Origin: Begonia masoniana
Lineage: Eukaryota > Streptophyta > Magnoliopsida > Cucurbitales > Begoniaceae
Direction of reading: 5' to 3'
Length of the DNA stretch: 64,000 nt
NCBI GenBank assembly: GCA_022432975.1
Contig: CM039505.1
Location: 47,660,544-47,724,543 of the forward strand
Position 1 is the first letter of the stretch. Each line of letters opens with the position of its first letter. Below, piece after piece: positions 48,531-59,214 of the stretch. The translations under genes and the position numbers were made by a program. The notes under the pieces were generated by a model that was given only the letters and a program-made list of their open reading frames with translations, ran no database searches and was not told where the DNA came from.

Positions 48531-49710
48531 TGTGCAAAAATGACACTACGCAAGTGCACGTATCGCAATTCAAGTAGTACAAAAATATCGATCCCACGAG
48601 GACAAATTTAATCAATCTTAAATTATTTATGGAATAGTAATTTAAATTCAGAGAAATTAATATTCAAATATGAAAATAATAGAAACTAAACCAAATTATA
48701 TGACTAGATAATTAGAAACTGCTTCGATTTGATTTCCTTCACCAATTGATTTCTTACTACGAATATTGTAGGGAATGCTATAGTTTTATGTTAAATGACT
48801 AAAATTTCCTCATGAATCAAGGCTTGATCTATGCTTTTGATTAATTCTTTTTTATATTATTTTTCAGACTTATGAAAAATCAATACAATCTAGAATTCCA
48901 CTTAAGCGTTATTCTATATATCACATGAATTTAAGTAACCATTATGATAATACTTATAATTGATACTTGTCACATGCATCAATCATCCATGCAATTCAAT
49001 ACACGTCTCAATAACTATTTCATGGCGTCTAAAATAGTATTCTAGTATTTATTCATGTGGCGTGTATAAAATAAATTAATCACTAAAAACATATTGAATT
49101 GTTTAACATAAATCAAAAGCATTCCACAAGAAATCGATGGTTTAGTACTCTCTCATCGAGCCAAAAGAGAATTAGTTCATAAGAAATAAAGAAATTAAAT
49201 ATTCCATAGAATTATAAAATAAAATAAGAAATTGAAGGAGAAGAAGAAAAATCAATGGAATTTTCCCTTGAAGACCGTGCCTATCCTTCTCTTAATGAAT
49301 GAATTTTCCTTGCTGAATGTCCTCTTTTCTTGTTCTGCGTATCCCGACCTCCTCTTCTCTCTCCCTAGATTGTTTTTAATTTGTTTTCTTTTCCTTGATT
49401 TTTGCCTTCCCTTTCTCTCTCTTCATATTCTGAATCTTTTGAATTTGATTTTTCCCGCTAAGGGTTATTACTTTCTCCTGTGTTTTCATCTTTTAAATCT
49501 TCCACATCATTAGTAATCTGCAAATAAAAATAATTAGTGATAATTAGTGATAAATAACACGTATTTTCAATAATTTACAAGGATACTGATGCTGTGGCTT
49601 TGCTGCAGCATTCACTATTAATATATATGCATTACTTTGATTTATCACTTAAATTTAAGTAATTTATAATTAAAAGCACTTGTAGAATAAGTCTTTTTCA
49701 AGACTTAACA
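48531..49710 (-). mobile_element. Athila-like gypsy 3' LTR (1,180 bp)
   Basis: Plus-strand limits TGTGCAAAAATG and AAGACTTAACA, so TGTTAAGTCTTG starts it on the minus strand. It is followed at 49711 by the purine tract AAGTTTGGGGGTG (minus strand), so this is the 3' LTR of a minus-strand element. Related to the solo LTR at 35459. Confidence 0.8.
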
Positions 49711-49723
49711 CACCCCCAAACTT
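49711..49723 (-). promoter_or_regulatory. Polypurine tract of the Athila-like element
   Basis: Minus-strand AAGTTTGGGGGTG, directly against the LTR. This form is typical of Athila/Tat gypsy elements. Confidence 0.8.
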
Positions 49724-51211
49724 AATTCATTGCTCGTCCTTGAGTAATGTTTACAAACCAACACATAAATTACCATCCAAAATTCACAACTTTACAAATA
49801 TAACAATTTATTGATTATCCAAATTCAAATAAGGTTAGAAAAGCCTCTTAGCAATATACCCCCTCAAATTGTGTGTGTGCATATGTTAGAATTAAAACTT
49901 TCTCAAATCACCTAAGTTTTATACAATCATGCTCAATTCATTATTTTATACATAGTGCCATAAATTCTCTCTACTAACAAAAAGTAATTAGAACTTAGGA
50001 TTCATTATTTAATTCTTCTCTAAGTTGATGGGGGAATAATTATTCTTCTTTTTTTTTTTTTATTGACTTCTCTCTAAGTCACATTACCTTTTTACGCGAT
50101 TGACAACATTTGTGATGAAGGCCTCCGGTTACTTAATAATGTTTCTAAGAGAGATGAAAATATAGACAACAATTTGCAATGGAGTTCCTCCCAACGTCCC
50201 TCTTTATAATTTTCCACCCATCGAGTATCCAAAAGACTCACTCGAAATTGAAAGTGGATTGGGGAATCACAAATGTTTTTTTTTTGAGTATTTAATTCTC
50301 CCAAACTTATCCTTTTTATTTATGAATCCTTTCGATCTAATTTCAAATTGTTTTGTATTGAGAAGATATAGATCTAGTATAAAATCCTAAATTTGAGACA
50401 TTAATTTCACAAGCCTAAGGATTTTCTAGAAATTTTTAATTTCTAACAAAACGTGTGAAAGGGGATATGTTACTTTAAGATGATTCTTCCCTTATTTTAG
50501 TTGAATTCTCAATAATCGCTCAATTTTATGGGATATCGAATGTTAGGCATAATGTTCAGCATCGATTTTTTTTTTTCTCACAAAACATGCTCACTTTGAT
50601 ATTTTCATATCTGGCCCAAACAGAATACACCATAGACTTCATTCTCACCCCCCAAACTTAAAATTGACTATGTCCCATAGTCATATAACAAAATTAGATA
50701 ATAAAATTAAATCTAATGGAGAGGGGTTAGAACTTCCCTGGAATGTTTATTCTTCCTCCTCTTCTTCTTCATTGTTATCTTCTGTGGGTGGCTGAGTAGG
50801 TGAAGTGAGAGACTGCAAGGTTGGAGAGAAAACAGGGAAAGAAAAATATGTGCTTCGTGGACTGCCTCTAGAATACATTCATAATGGTGAAGTCCCTTTT
50901 GGCTGCATATGTCAAGTAGGTTCAGCAACAATTCATGAGGAATACTCTCGACAAGATGGAAGCAAATAATAAGAGTGATAAAACAAAAATTTTAAAAACG
51001 ATAACTGATTGAAAAGAAAGCGGTAAAAAAAATGAAAATGCGATAAAAGAAGTTGACAGAACTAAAGCTGCTTATTGATTTATTTCTGATGCTGCAATGA
51101 CTGCTGCAGCATCAATTTATTCTACCAAAACGAAACTAGAAAAGGATACTAACATTTGGGCTGCCTTCATGTAATGCTTCTTTTTACTAACAGCCCTATG
51201 TGATTCGACTT
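49724..51211 (-). other. Athila-like 3' non-coding region
   Basis: About 1.5 kb between integrase and the LTR. Some Athila elements carry an env-like ORF here; I see only short ORFs without a recognisable domain. Confidence 0.5.
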
Positions 51212-51586
51212 TCATGGAGCATCCATTAGAGGGATGGACACATTTCTGTTATCCATCATCTTTTCTTCAAAATAGTGTTTAACTCTCCGTCGATTAATCT
51301 TGAAGGATTTCCCTGTTATTTCACTGATTAGTTCCAAAACTCCAAAATCATATATGGCTATAATTTTAAATGGACCAGTCCACCTTGACTTCAACTTTCC
51401 AGGAAATAGCTTCAGTCTAGAATTATAAAGTAATACTTGTTGCCCCACTTCAAAGATTCTATCCTGGATTTTTTTATCATGCCCTCTTTTCACCTTGTCC
51501 TTATAAATTACAGCATTCTCGTAAGACTCGAGTATGAATTCTTCTAGTTCGTTAAGCTGCAACAATCTTTTCTCTCCTGCTGCATC
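51212..51586 (-). CDS. Athila-like integrase C-terminus (separated exon-like piece of pol)
   Basis: Minus-strand frame with RIFEVGQQVLLYNSRLKLFPGKL and WTGPFKII, the GPY/F-type C-terminal module of gypsy integrases, ending in a normal stop at 51212. It is the downstream end of the integrase at 60981-61541. If the inserted 51587-60975 element and one GCATC copy are disregarded, the two frames are in register. No chromodomain is present, as expected for Athila/Tat. Confidence 0.85.
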   Translation of the reverse strand, partial: DAAGEKRLLQLNELEEFILESYENAVIYKDKVKRGHDKKIQDRIFEVGQQVLLYNSRLKLFPGKLKSRWTGPFKIIAIYDFGVLELISEITGKSFKINRRRVKHYFEEKMMDNRNVSIPLMDAP

Positions 51587-54500
51587 TGTGACAGCCCGAA
51601 ACCGGATCCCGATCGGAACCCGAGAACCAAGCCGTCACTCTGGGTCATTTGCAGAAAACGGTGACTATTTTTTATTTTTTATTTTTTTTAACATAAACAG
51701 AACAGACAGCGTTACTGGAACAACTTATGAAAGCCAACTGAACTTTTAAAACTTTAACAGAAAACAGAACCGAATGACAGAAAACATGCACTGTCAATGC
51801 AAACCCTAAAAGAGCATAACTTTACACAGGAGAAGAAACTACAGTGAGTAACAGAGTATAAAGAGCAGCAGAAAATAGGGAATGAAGTCGGAAGGCATAG
51901 GCAGAAATTTGGCGGAAGACTTAGTTTTTCAAAGAGGCAGAATACTATTGGGCTGTAGATGAAATTAAACCAAAATGATGCTCTGAAATCGGAAGAAGTA
52001 AACAGTGGGTGACGTCAGCCGGAAGAGGAGATGACGTCAGCCGGAAGATGGATGACGTCAACCGGAAGATACAAGCATTAAACGTAATCGTCAGAAGAAA
52101 AGAAACTGAAGACGAGTAAAACTGAGCGGAAGATATAGGCAGAAATCATCGTATGACGTCAGTCGGAAGATGTTCTGACGTCATCGGAAGATGAAGGCAG
52201 GCAGGTGAAATCGGAATGTGTGATGACATCATCGGAAGATGTGATGACGTCATCGGCAGATACAGTTAGTGAACGTAATCGGCAGAAGGTGATGACGTCA
52301 GCCGGAAGATGTTCTGACGTCATCGGAAGATGAAGATAGCAATTTAAATCGGAAGATGAAAACCTAAGGCAGAAACACTGTTTGGCGGTAGATGCAGACA
52401 AAATTCCTACCGGTAGATGTAATCAGAAGACATAGTTTTAAAGACAGAATTTACAACTTTTGACAGGAAAGCATACAGACAGAGGGCATAAAAACAGAAG
52501 ACTTAAACGTCTCAGATTCTCAAACCACATCAAAACATGGTTCTCGAGCACAACAGAAGGCATACAGGTTTCAGACCTTCATTACAAATGACAGATTTCA
52601 AGAAAACAAACTGCATGGATAGCTCTAAAATTCGAGACCATCCATGCATGACCTGAAAAGGGAGAACTCAAGCAATTACAGAATGTTTTCAAAACATTTC
52701 AAGACATTAATACAGAATATTTCAGGAGACATCTATCAACTGTCGACAGAGATCAAAATCTTGACCATCAGAACTTATACAATATATATATACATCCACC
52801 AGAATTTCTTACAGGTTTTTAAAACGAATCACAGAGCCTTAACAGAGTTTTTAAAACAAACACAGCAGAATTTCCAGAAGAGTTTACAACTATGACCTTT
52901 ACTTTAAAAACTAAGACTTAAACCTAGGGACAGAAAACTGTGTCTGACTGCAGCAACCACCCCGAGAGCTCGAGCCACCAGCCATCTACTCGTCAGATTG
53001 AGGCACAAAGTCCTCATGTTCGGGTTCAGTACCTACATCAGAGAGTTCACCTATGAGTCTAAAACTCAGTAAGAACATATAAATGCAGTGATGCAGAATG
53101 CTATGCATGCGGTTTTCAGAAACACAGTGACAGTACAGAACATTACTTTTCAGTGGCAGAGGGGTATAAGTGGGGCTTATAGGGGAACTGGCAAACAGAA
53201 GGTGCACTATCAGGCACAGCAGATTTTCAGACTCCCAGGGAGGGATAAAACCAGAGGGTCCTTGCTAGGGACAATTTATTTTCAGATTCCCAGAGAGGGA
53301 TAAAACCAGAGGGCCAGTCCCCGTCCCGCACTTAACCAGTACATTACAGACAGTCAGATTTTATCTTGATTAACTTCAAAACCGTGTACAGAAAACAGTT
53401 TTGCATGAACTTTCAGAAAATCGTGTATGCATGGACATTTACAGTGCTTACAGTTGATACAGCAGAGAACAAGAAGATAAAACAACAGAAACCTGAACAG
53501 AAACCACAGAACTTAACTCTAACCCTTCTACCCGAAACCAGCCAACAGAATGAAAAACCTAGTACCTCCGAGATGTAGGGCCTTAAGGGCCAGCCTACGG
53601 GTATGAACTTACCTGTGGTCCTTAGCATAATTATAATATTTGATCAATTTCTTTTAGGACTTGATAAACCTACAACACATCAACTCCAAAATTAATATTC
53701 ACATTCATAGTAACAAAACCTTTGATTATAACTATATCTAATCCAACATATTCATAATATCTATAGGAAACCAATGTAAAAGTCCATCATAATCATTTAC
53801 ACAACTATTTAATCCAACCGCAACCAATCTATATCCAACTAATTCAATTTAAGTAATATATCCGACATTTCCAAAACGTGGCATCACACATAACTCAAGT
53901 TAAGGATTCAAACCCAAGTGATCTTCCTTTACTAATAGAAATTCGGATTGTATCACAATGCAATATACCAACTTTGAAAATTCATAACTTTTCATATACT
54001 CATCCGAATTCAATAATTCCAACGGCTATGGACACCTTAACGAGTTTATTTTAACAACCTCAAATCAATTTATCAACAAAAATCAACTCACTTAAACCAC
54101 ATTTACAGAATTCCAGAATGCCCTAATATTCTCAAATTTTGAATGTTCATGCATCATTTCATACTCTTCATCAAATTCATCCCATAACATACATTATATC
54201 CCATTTAAGCCTAAAAACAACCCAGAAATAAAGAATCTATAGCCATCTTCGTACATCACTTGATAGGGTTTACCAAATCTCCGTAAAACCTAAATAATCA
54301 ACTACTTTTTCAATGAATAGTACGCTTTTGCATAAACATAACCTAAAACTCCAACTTACTTTGAATCCCTTGCAAGAAAGATGAAGCTTTTATTGGGAGA
54401 GAGTCTTCGACAAATAGAAGGAGGAAAGCTTTCGTGAAGAGGCCTCCAGATGAGGGTTATTCATTCTCTTAAAGCAAAACTTACAAGATAAGCTTCAAAA

Positions 54501-54942
54501 GAGGTGAGTTGTAGCTTTTTCATTGGATGACATATTCTTTTACCTTTCCAATAACCTATTATTTTATCCACGTTTAAACACATTGCTATTGAATTCTGAA
54601 AGTTTCATTTTTAACCTTTATTCAAAAAGATAAGAGAAAAAAAATGAGTAGTCCTTCTCTCATTTGAAGACAACTTCATCATTGCCTTTATAGCTCCTCC
54701 TTTTCCCCTTATTTCCTACGCCAATCATCCCAATAATCAAATTCTTCCTTTCTCTTTTCTAACCTTCCTCTTTTCTAATCCTGCTAATAAATCAAATTAA
54801 AATAATTAGATTGCCACTAATCTTTTCCAGTAATCTCATTCATTTATCCTTTCTATTATAAAATTCTAAAGTCTATTAAAATAACTTAATTTATTGAGTG
54901 CTGAAAATTTTAGAGTGTACGATAAAATTTTCGGGTGTTACA
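51587..54942 (-). repeat. 3' LTR of the gag-only element (3,356 bp)
   Basis: Plus-strand limits TGTGACAGCCCG and CGGGTGTTACA. It carries a TGACGTCA/CATCGGAAGATG array at 52010-52440 and the TATAAG block at 53176-53181 (minus strand). Much of it is purine-biased on the plus strand. Confidence 0.95.
52010..52440. repeat. TGACGTCA and CATCGGNAGATG array (left LTR)
   Basis: Eight perfect TGACGTCA octamers between 52010 and 52322, plus one TGACATCA, mostly followed by CGGAAGATG. Exact CATCGGAAGATG at 52182-52193, 52230-52241 and 52321-52332. TGACGTCA is the palindromic core bound by plant TGA/bZIP factors; binding here is inference. Confidence 0.85.
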
Positions 54943-54955
54943 TTCCACCCACCTT
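54943..54955 (-). promoter_or_regulatory. Polypurine tract of the gag-only element
   Basis: Minus-strand AAGGTGGGTGGAA directly against the LTR, intact and of Tekay type. Confidence 0.9.
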
Positions 54956-56640
54956 AATAAAATTTTGTCCTCAAAATTGACGTACTAAATAATTCTAGGT
55001 GTCAGCTTAATATATCCGGTGTTTCTTTCATGTTACTTTCTCCATGTTGAGGTTTCACCTTAAATCCTTCTTCCAATCCAATGGGGGTTTTCTTGTTATC
55101 CAATCTTATTCATCATAACACTTATCAATCCTTTTGTTCCTACCACTTTTTTTTAACCAAGTTGACTATTCTTTTCTTAAATCTTATATTCTCCTTAGTT
55201 CACAATATAAATGCTAATTACTCCTCAAAATATATATATATATATATATTTTTTTTTAACCCCACTTACTCTATTTGTCTTCATAACATCTTATTCACCT
55301 TATCAATTTTCTACTTATGCATATAATCTATTTTCCTTCTATCTATCATTCTTCTCATACTAGTCTTATTCATCCACTTTTCCAACATATCTCGACTTGA
55401 CTTCTTTTTCATACCAACTATTATATTTACCGTCCTTGGCGTCATATTGGTTTAACTATATTGTCAGAATAAATATCCTCGAAACTGGATAACTCTAACT
55501 ACTTCCGTTAAGTATCATCCACTTCCTATGTCTCCAAATTGAACTCCTCTAAACTATCCTTTCAACACATTAACGCTCATAAATTCCTTGACTTTGGTTT
55601 ACTTAACTAAAATCTCAATCCCCGCTGAACATTCCAATATCATTTTAATCATAAAACCTTCAATATTCTCACCATATACCAGTTACCTCATGTCATTATG
55701 GTTTAAACTAAGTCATACGACACACTTAAAGATCTCTGGTTTCATCAACTTCTTCTTGATTAGTTTTGTCCACATGAATAGCTTCTCAATTCAAATTGAA
55801 CTTCTAAATATCCAACTCATAATTAAGTGGACCATCTAGGAATATAAATCCTACGGCAATAGCTACTAAGGGCAGGAATTTCCTTCATACGTGTCAAGTT
55901 GGTCAACGCATCCAAAATGACTAGGATAGATGTCTCGCATCCGACAACTAGCAGCAGTTCGTCCAGTAAATCTTCAAACTTGCATTTTTCTTTACTCATA
56001 AACAACCCTAGAAATTTCAATACTTCATCAATAAAGCCCAATTCATATTCTTGCTCGAACAATCTAGCCATTACGTTGACCATTAAATTACAAGTTCGTA
56101 TCGAGATTCCTCAATATCCAAATCATCCTCAATTCATGTAACACTAAATATTTAACCCTCTATTTAATCTAACTAATCCCTTCACTTATCCTTAACACTT
56201 CTTATCATTCCTTCCAATCGTTCTCCAAACTTCAGTACTTAACATAAAAAAATCATACTATCCAAGGATTTCTCCAAAGTTTACTAACTAATCTACCCTC
56301 TTTTGTCCCACCTAAATTAATTCTTAATGTTTTTCTTGACTTCCTTGCATTGATTCCTCTAACCATCCTCTTGTTCGCAAACCTGTTGTAGATAAATCTA
56401 CATCATTACTCCAAATCTACTAAACTTTCTAAGTCCTCAAGTCTACTTCATTCCATTACTAGGTAACATCCTTGAACTCCTAAACTAATTCACATAACAT
56501 CTCCTAGCATTTTATATTCTTAATCCACACAACACAAGCCGTCATTCATTACTTATTATATTTCAGAATTAAAAAGTACCTATAACTACTGTGTGCTGCA
56601 CTGCATCCCCTGCATCTGCGAGGGTGGAGACTCTTGGTGC
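54956..56640 (-). other. Non-coding filler of the gag-only element
   Basis: 1.7 kb where pol would be. The first 100 bp resembles the 3' untranslated part of the Tekay element at 8.9 kb; the rest is AT-rich, pyrimidine-biased on the plus strand, and has no recognisable domain. An 86-codon minus-strand ORF (55823-56083) has no family I know. It includes an (AT)n tract near 55230. Confidence 0.6.
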
Positions 56641-56837
56641 TCCCACACAGGTCCTTTATTAAGCATTGGACAGTCCTTGAGGAGGTGACCCCCCCTTCAT
56701 CACAGTTGAAACAATGATCCAAACCCGCTTTACACTCATCAGTATGAAATTTATTACACTTCGGGCATTGGAGAAACTGAACATACGCTTGTGCACTCTT
56801 CTCATTCCCTTGGCCAATCCTATCATCACTTGTCCTT
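56641..56837 (-). pseudogene. Gag zinc-knuckle region, frameshifted
   Basis: Two Cys-rich motifs (CPKCNKFHTDEC and a CFNCDE start) are visible on the minus strand. A run of seven G (C7 on plus, 56689-56695) puts the second half of the CCHC knuckle out of frame by one base. This part is also out of frame with gag upstream because the Gln-rich linker found at 12.6 kb is deleted. Confidence 0.7.
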
Positions 56838-57458
56838 TTAACACCTCGCGGTTGTGATCCCTCGCAGAAGGTCCATCTTTAACCCTTGAATGAATTGGTG
56901 CACCTTGTTCTCATCGGTGGCCACCATATGTGTTGCATATCGGGACAATGACTCGAATTTCTGAACATATTCAGCCACTGACCCATATTGTCGCAGCCGA
57001 GAGAATTCAAGCAACTTTTCCTTCCTCACTCCCCGGTCAAAGTACTTCTCGTAGAAGATTTTCGTGAATCCTTCCCAGCTTAATGCCATTGTAGTCGACT
57101 GTACCGTATCCCACCAAAATCCAGCACTTTCGGTGAGATAAAATGTGGCACAGATAACTTTCTTGTTGTCTTCTACCTCTGCATAGCTGAACATCTTCTC
57201 CATTGTTCGAATCCAGGTTTCAGCACGAGTCGGGTCTGTAGACAATCCATCAAATGAAGGTGGCTGGAGCCGCCGAAATCTATCTCCACTATTGTCTCGC
57301 GGTACATTATCACGATTGTTATTCCCATGGTTATTGTTTCTATCATCTTCTCTGGCCATCATGCGTTCAACCATGCGTGACTGTGCACCCACCAGTTCGG
57401 TTAGTCGGTCAATGGCTCGAGAGCTTTCTCTTGACTCTTCTTGATGTCCTCTCACCAT
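56838..57458 (-). CDS. Gag coat protein (206 aa) of the non-autonomous element
   Basis: An intact minus-strand ORF with the gypsy gag domain: RRLQPPSFDGLS near residue 64, WIRTMEKMF, FWWDTVQ, FYEKYFD, LLEFSRLRQ and EYVQKFESLSRYA. It lies 161 bp downstream of the primer site, as gag should. Gag forms the cytoplasmic particle and packages RNA. Unlike the homologue at 12.1-13.4 kb it has no internal stop, but it ends early (ITTARC, then stop) at a deletion just before the zinc knuckle. The product would thus lack its RNA-binding finger. The low damage agrees with the young LTRs. Confidence 0.9.
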   Translation of the reverse strand: MVRGHQEESRESSRAIDRLTELVGAQSRMVERMMAREDDRNNNHGNNNRDNVPRDNSGDRFRRLQPPSFDGLSTDPTRAETWIRTMEKMFSYAEVEDNKKVICATFYLTESAGFWWDTVQSTTMALSWEGFTKIFYEKYFDRGVRKEKLLEFSRLRQYGSVAEYVQKFESLSRYATHMVATDENKVHQFIQGLKMDLLRGITTARC

Positions 57459-57603
57459 TTCTAATAAACCCTATAAACAGAATAACCTAACTTAATAAAC
57501 AGAAGTTTTACAGAAGTTTTTAAACACTTACAGTTGGTGGAGCGATCTCACGTGGCAGGTTGTGCAGTCAGACATTTCACAGAATCGTTTTTAAAATCAT
57601 GTC

Positions 57604-57615
57604 GCTCTGATACCA
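57604..57615 (-). promoter_or_regulatory. Primer-binding site, initiator tRNA-Met
   Basis: The minus strand reads TGGTATCAGAGC, the exact complement of the 3' end of plant initiator tRNA-Met, 4 nt from the LTR edge at 57620. Confidence 0.95.
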
Positions 57616-58042
57616 TAACTGTGACAGCCCGAAACCGGATCCCGATCGGAACCCGAGAACCAAGCCGTCACTCTGGGTCATTTGCAGAAAACGGTGACTA
57701 TTTTTTATTTTTTATTTTTTTTAACATAAACAGAACAGACAGCGTTACTGGAACAACTTATGAAAGCCAACTGAACTTTTAAAACTTTAACAGAAAACAG
57801 AACCGAATGACAGAAAACATGCACTGTCAATGCAAACCCTAAAAGAGCATAATATTACACAGGAGAAGAAACTACAGTGAGTAATAGAGTATAAATAGCA
57901 GCAGAAAATAGGGAATGAAGTCGGAAGGCATAGGCAGAAATTTGGCGGAAGACTTAGTTTTTCAAAGAGGCAGAATACTATTGGGCTGTAGATGAAATTA
58001 AACCAAAATGATGCTCTGAAATCGGAAGAAGTAAACAGTGGG

Positions 58043-58473
58043 TGACGTCAGCCGGAAGAGGAGATGACGTCAGCCGGAAGATGGATGACGTCAACCGGAA
58101 GATACAAGCATTAAACGTAATCGTCAGAAGAAAAGAAACTGAAGACGAGTAAAACTGAGCGGAAGATATAGGCATAAATCATCGTATGACGTCAGTCGGA
58201 AGATGTTCTGACGTCATCGGAAGATGAAGGCAGGCAGGTGAAATCGGAATGTGTGATGACGTCATCGGAAGATGTGATGACGTCATCGGCAGATACAGGT
58301 AGTGAACGTAATCGGCAGAAGGTGATGACATCAGCCGGAAGATGTTCTGACGTCATCGGAAGATGAAGATAGCAATTTAAATCGGAAGATGAAAACCTAA
58401 GGCAGAAACACTGTTTGGCGGTAGATGCAGGCAAAATTCCTACCGGTAGATGTAATCAGAAGACATAGTTTTA
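58043..58473. repeat. TGACGTCA and CATCGGNAGATG array (right LTR)
   Basis: Counterpart of 52010-52440. It also has eight intact TGACGTCA sites, but a different one is mutated (the TGACATCA near 58325), and the one mutated on the left is intact here. It lies upstream or downstream of the LTR start depending on the true initiation point. Confidence 0.85.
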
Positions 58474-59208
58474 AAGACAGAATTTACAACTTTTGACAGG
58501 AAAGCATACAGACAGAGGGCATAAAAACAGAAGACTTAAACGTCTCAGATTCTCAAACCACATCAAAACATGGTTCTCGAGCACAACAGAAGGCATACAG
58601 GTTTCAGACCTTCATTACAAATGACAGATTTCAAGAAAACAAACTGCATGGATAGCTCTAAAATTCGAGACCATCCATGCATGACCTGAAAAGGGAGAAC
58701 TCAAGCAATTACAGAATGTTTTCAAAACATTTCAAGACATTAATACAGAATATTTCAGGAGACATTTATCAACTGTCGACAGAGATCAAAATCTTGACCA
58801 TCAGAACTTATACAATATATATATACATCCACCAGAATTTCTTACAGGTTTTTAAAACGAATCACAGAGCCTTAACAGAGTTTTTAAAACAAACACAGCA
58901 GAATTTCCAGAAGAGTTTACAACTATGACCTTTACTTTAAAAACTAAGACTTAAACCTCGGGACAGAAAACTGTGTCTGACTGCAGCAACCACCCCGAGA
59001 GCTCGAGCCACCAGCCATCTACTCGTCAGATTGAGGCACAAAGTCCTCATGTTCGGGTTCAGTACCTACATCAGAGAGTTCACCTATGAGTCTAAAACTC
59101 AGTAAGAACATATAAATGCAGTGATGCAGAATGCTATGCATGCGGTTTTCAGAAACACAGTGACAGTACAGAACATTACTTTTCAGTGGCAGAGGGGTAT
59201 AAGTGGGG

Positions 59209-59214
59209 CTTATA
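59209..59214 (-). promoter_or_regulatory. Candidate TATA box of the 5' LTR
   Basis: Minus-strand CCCTATAAGCCCC, conserved with the other Tekay-type LTRs in the window. Confidence 0.55.

Noticed and set aside
49724..51211. Possible env gene in the Athila-like element
   Set aside because: No ORF with signal peptide or membrane helix in the expected place; only short, unconvincing frames.
52159..52401. ORFs in the gag-only element LTR (and duplicates 6,033 bp to the right)
   Set aside because: They occur identically in both LTRs, overlap the TGACGTCA array or other LTR parts, and have no domain.
55823..56083. 86-codon minus-strand ORF as a captured gene
   Set aside because: No family recognised and composition matches the surrounding filler; left as undetermined.
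57604..57615. tRNA gene hint (gctctgatacca)
   Set aside because: Only 12 nt, directly beside an LTR; it is the primer-binding site, with no tRNA body.
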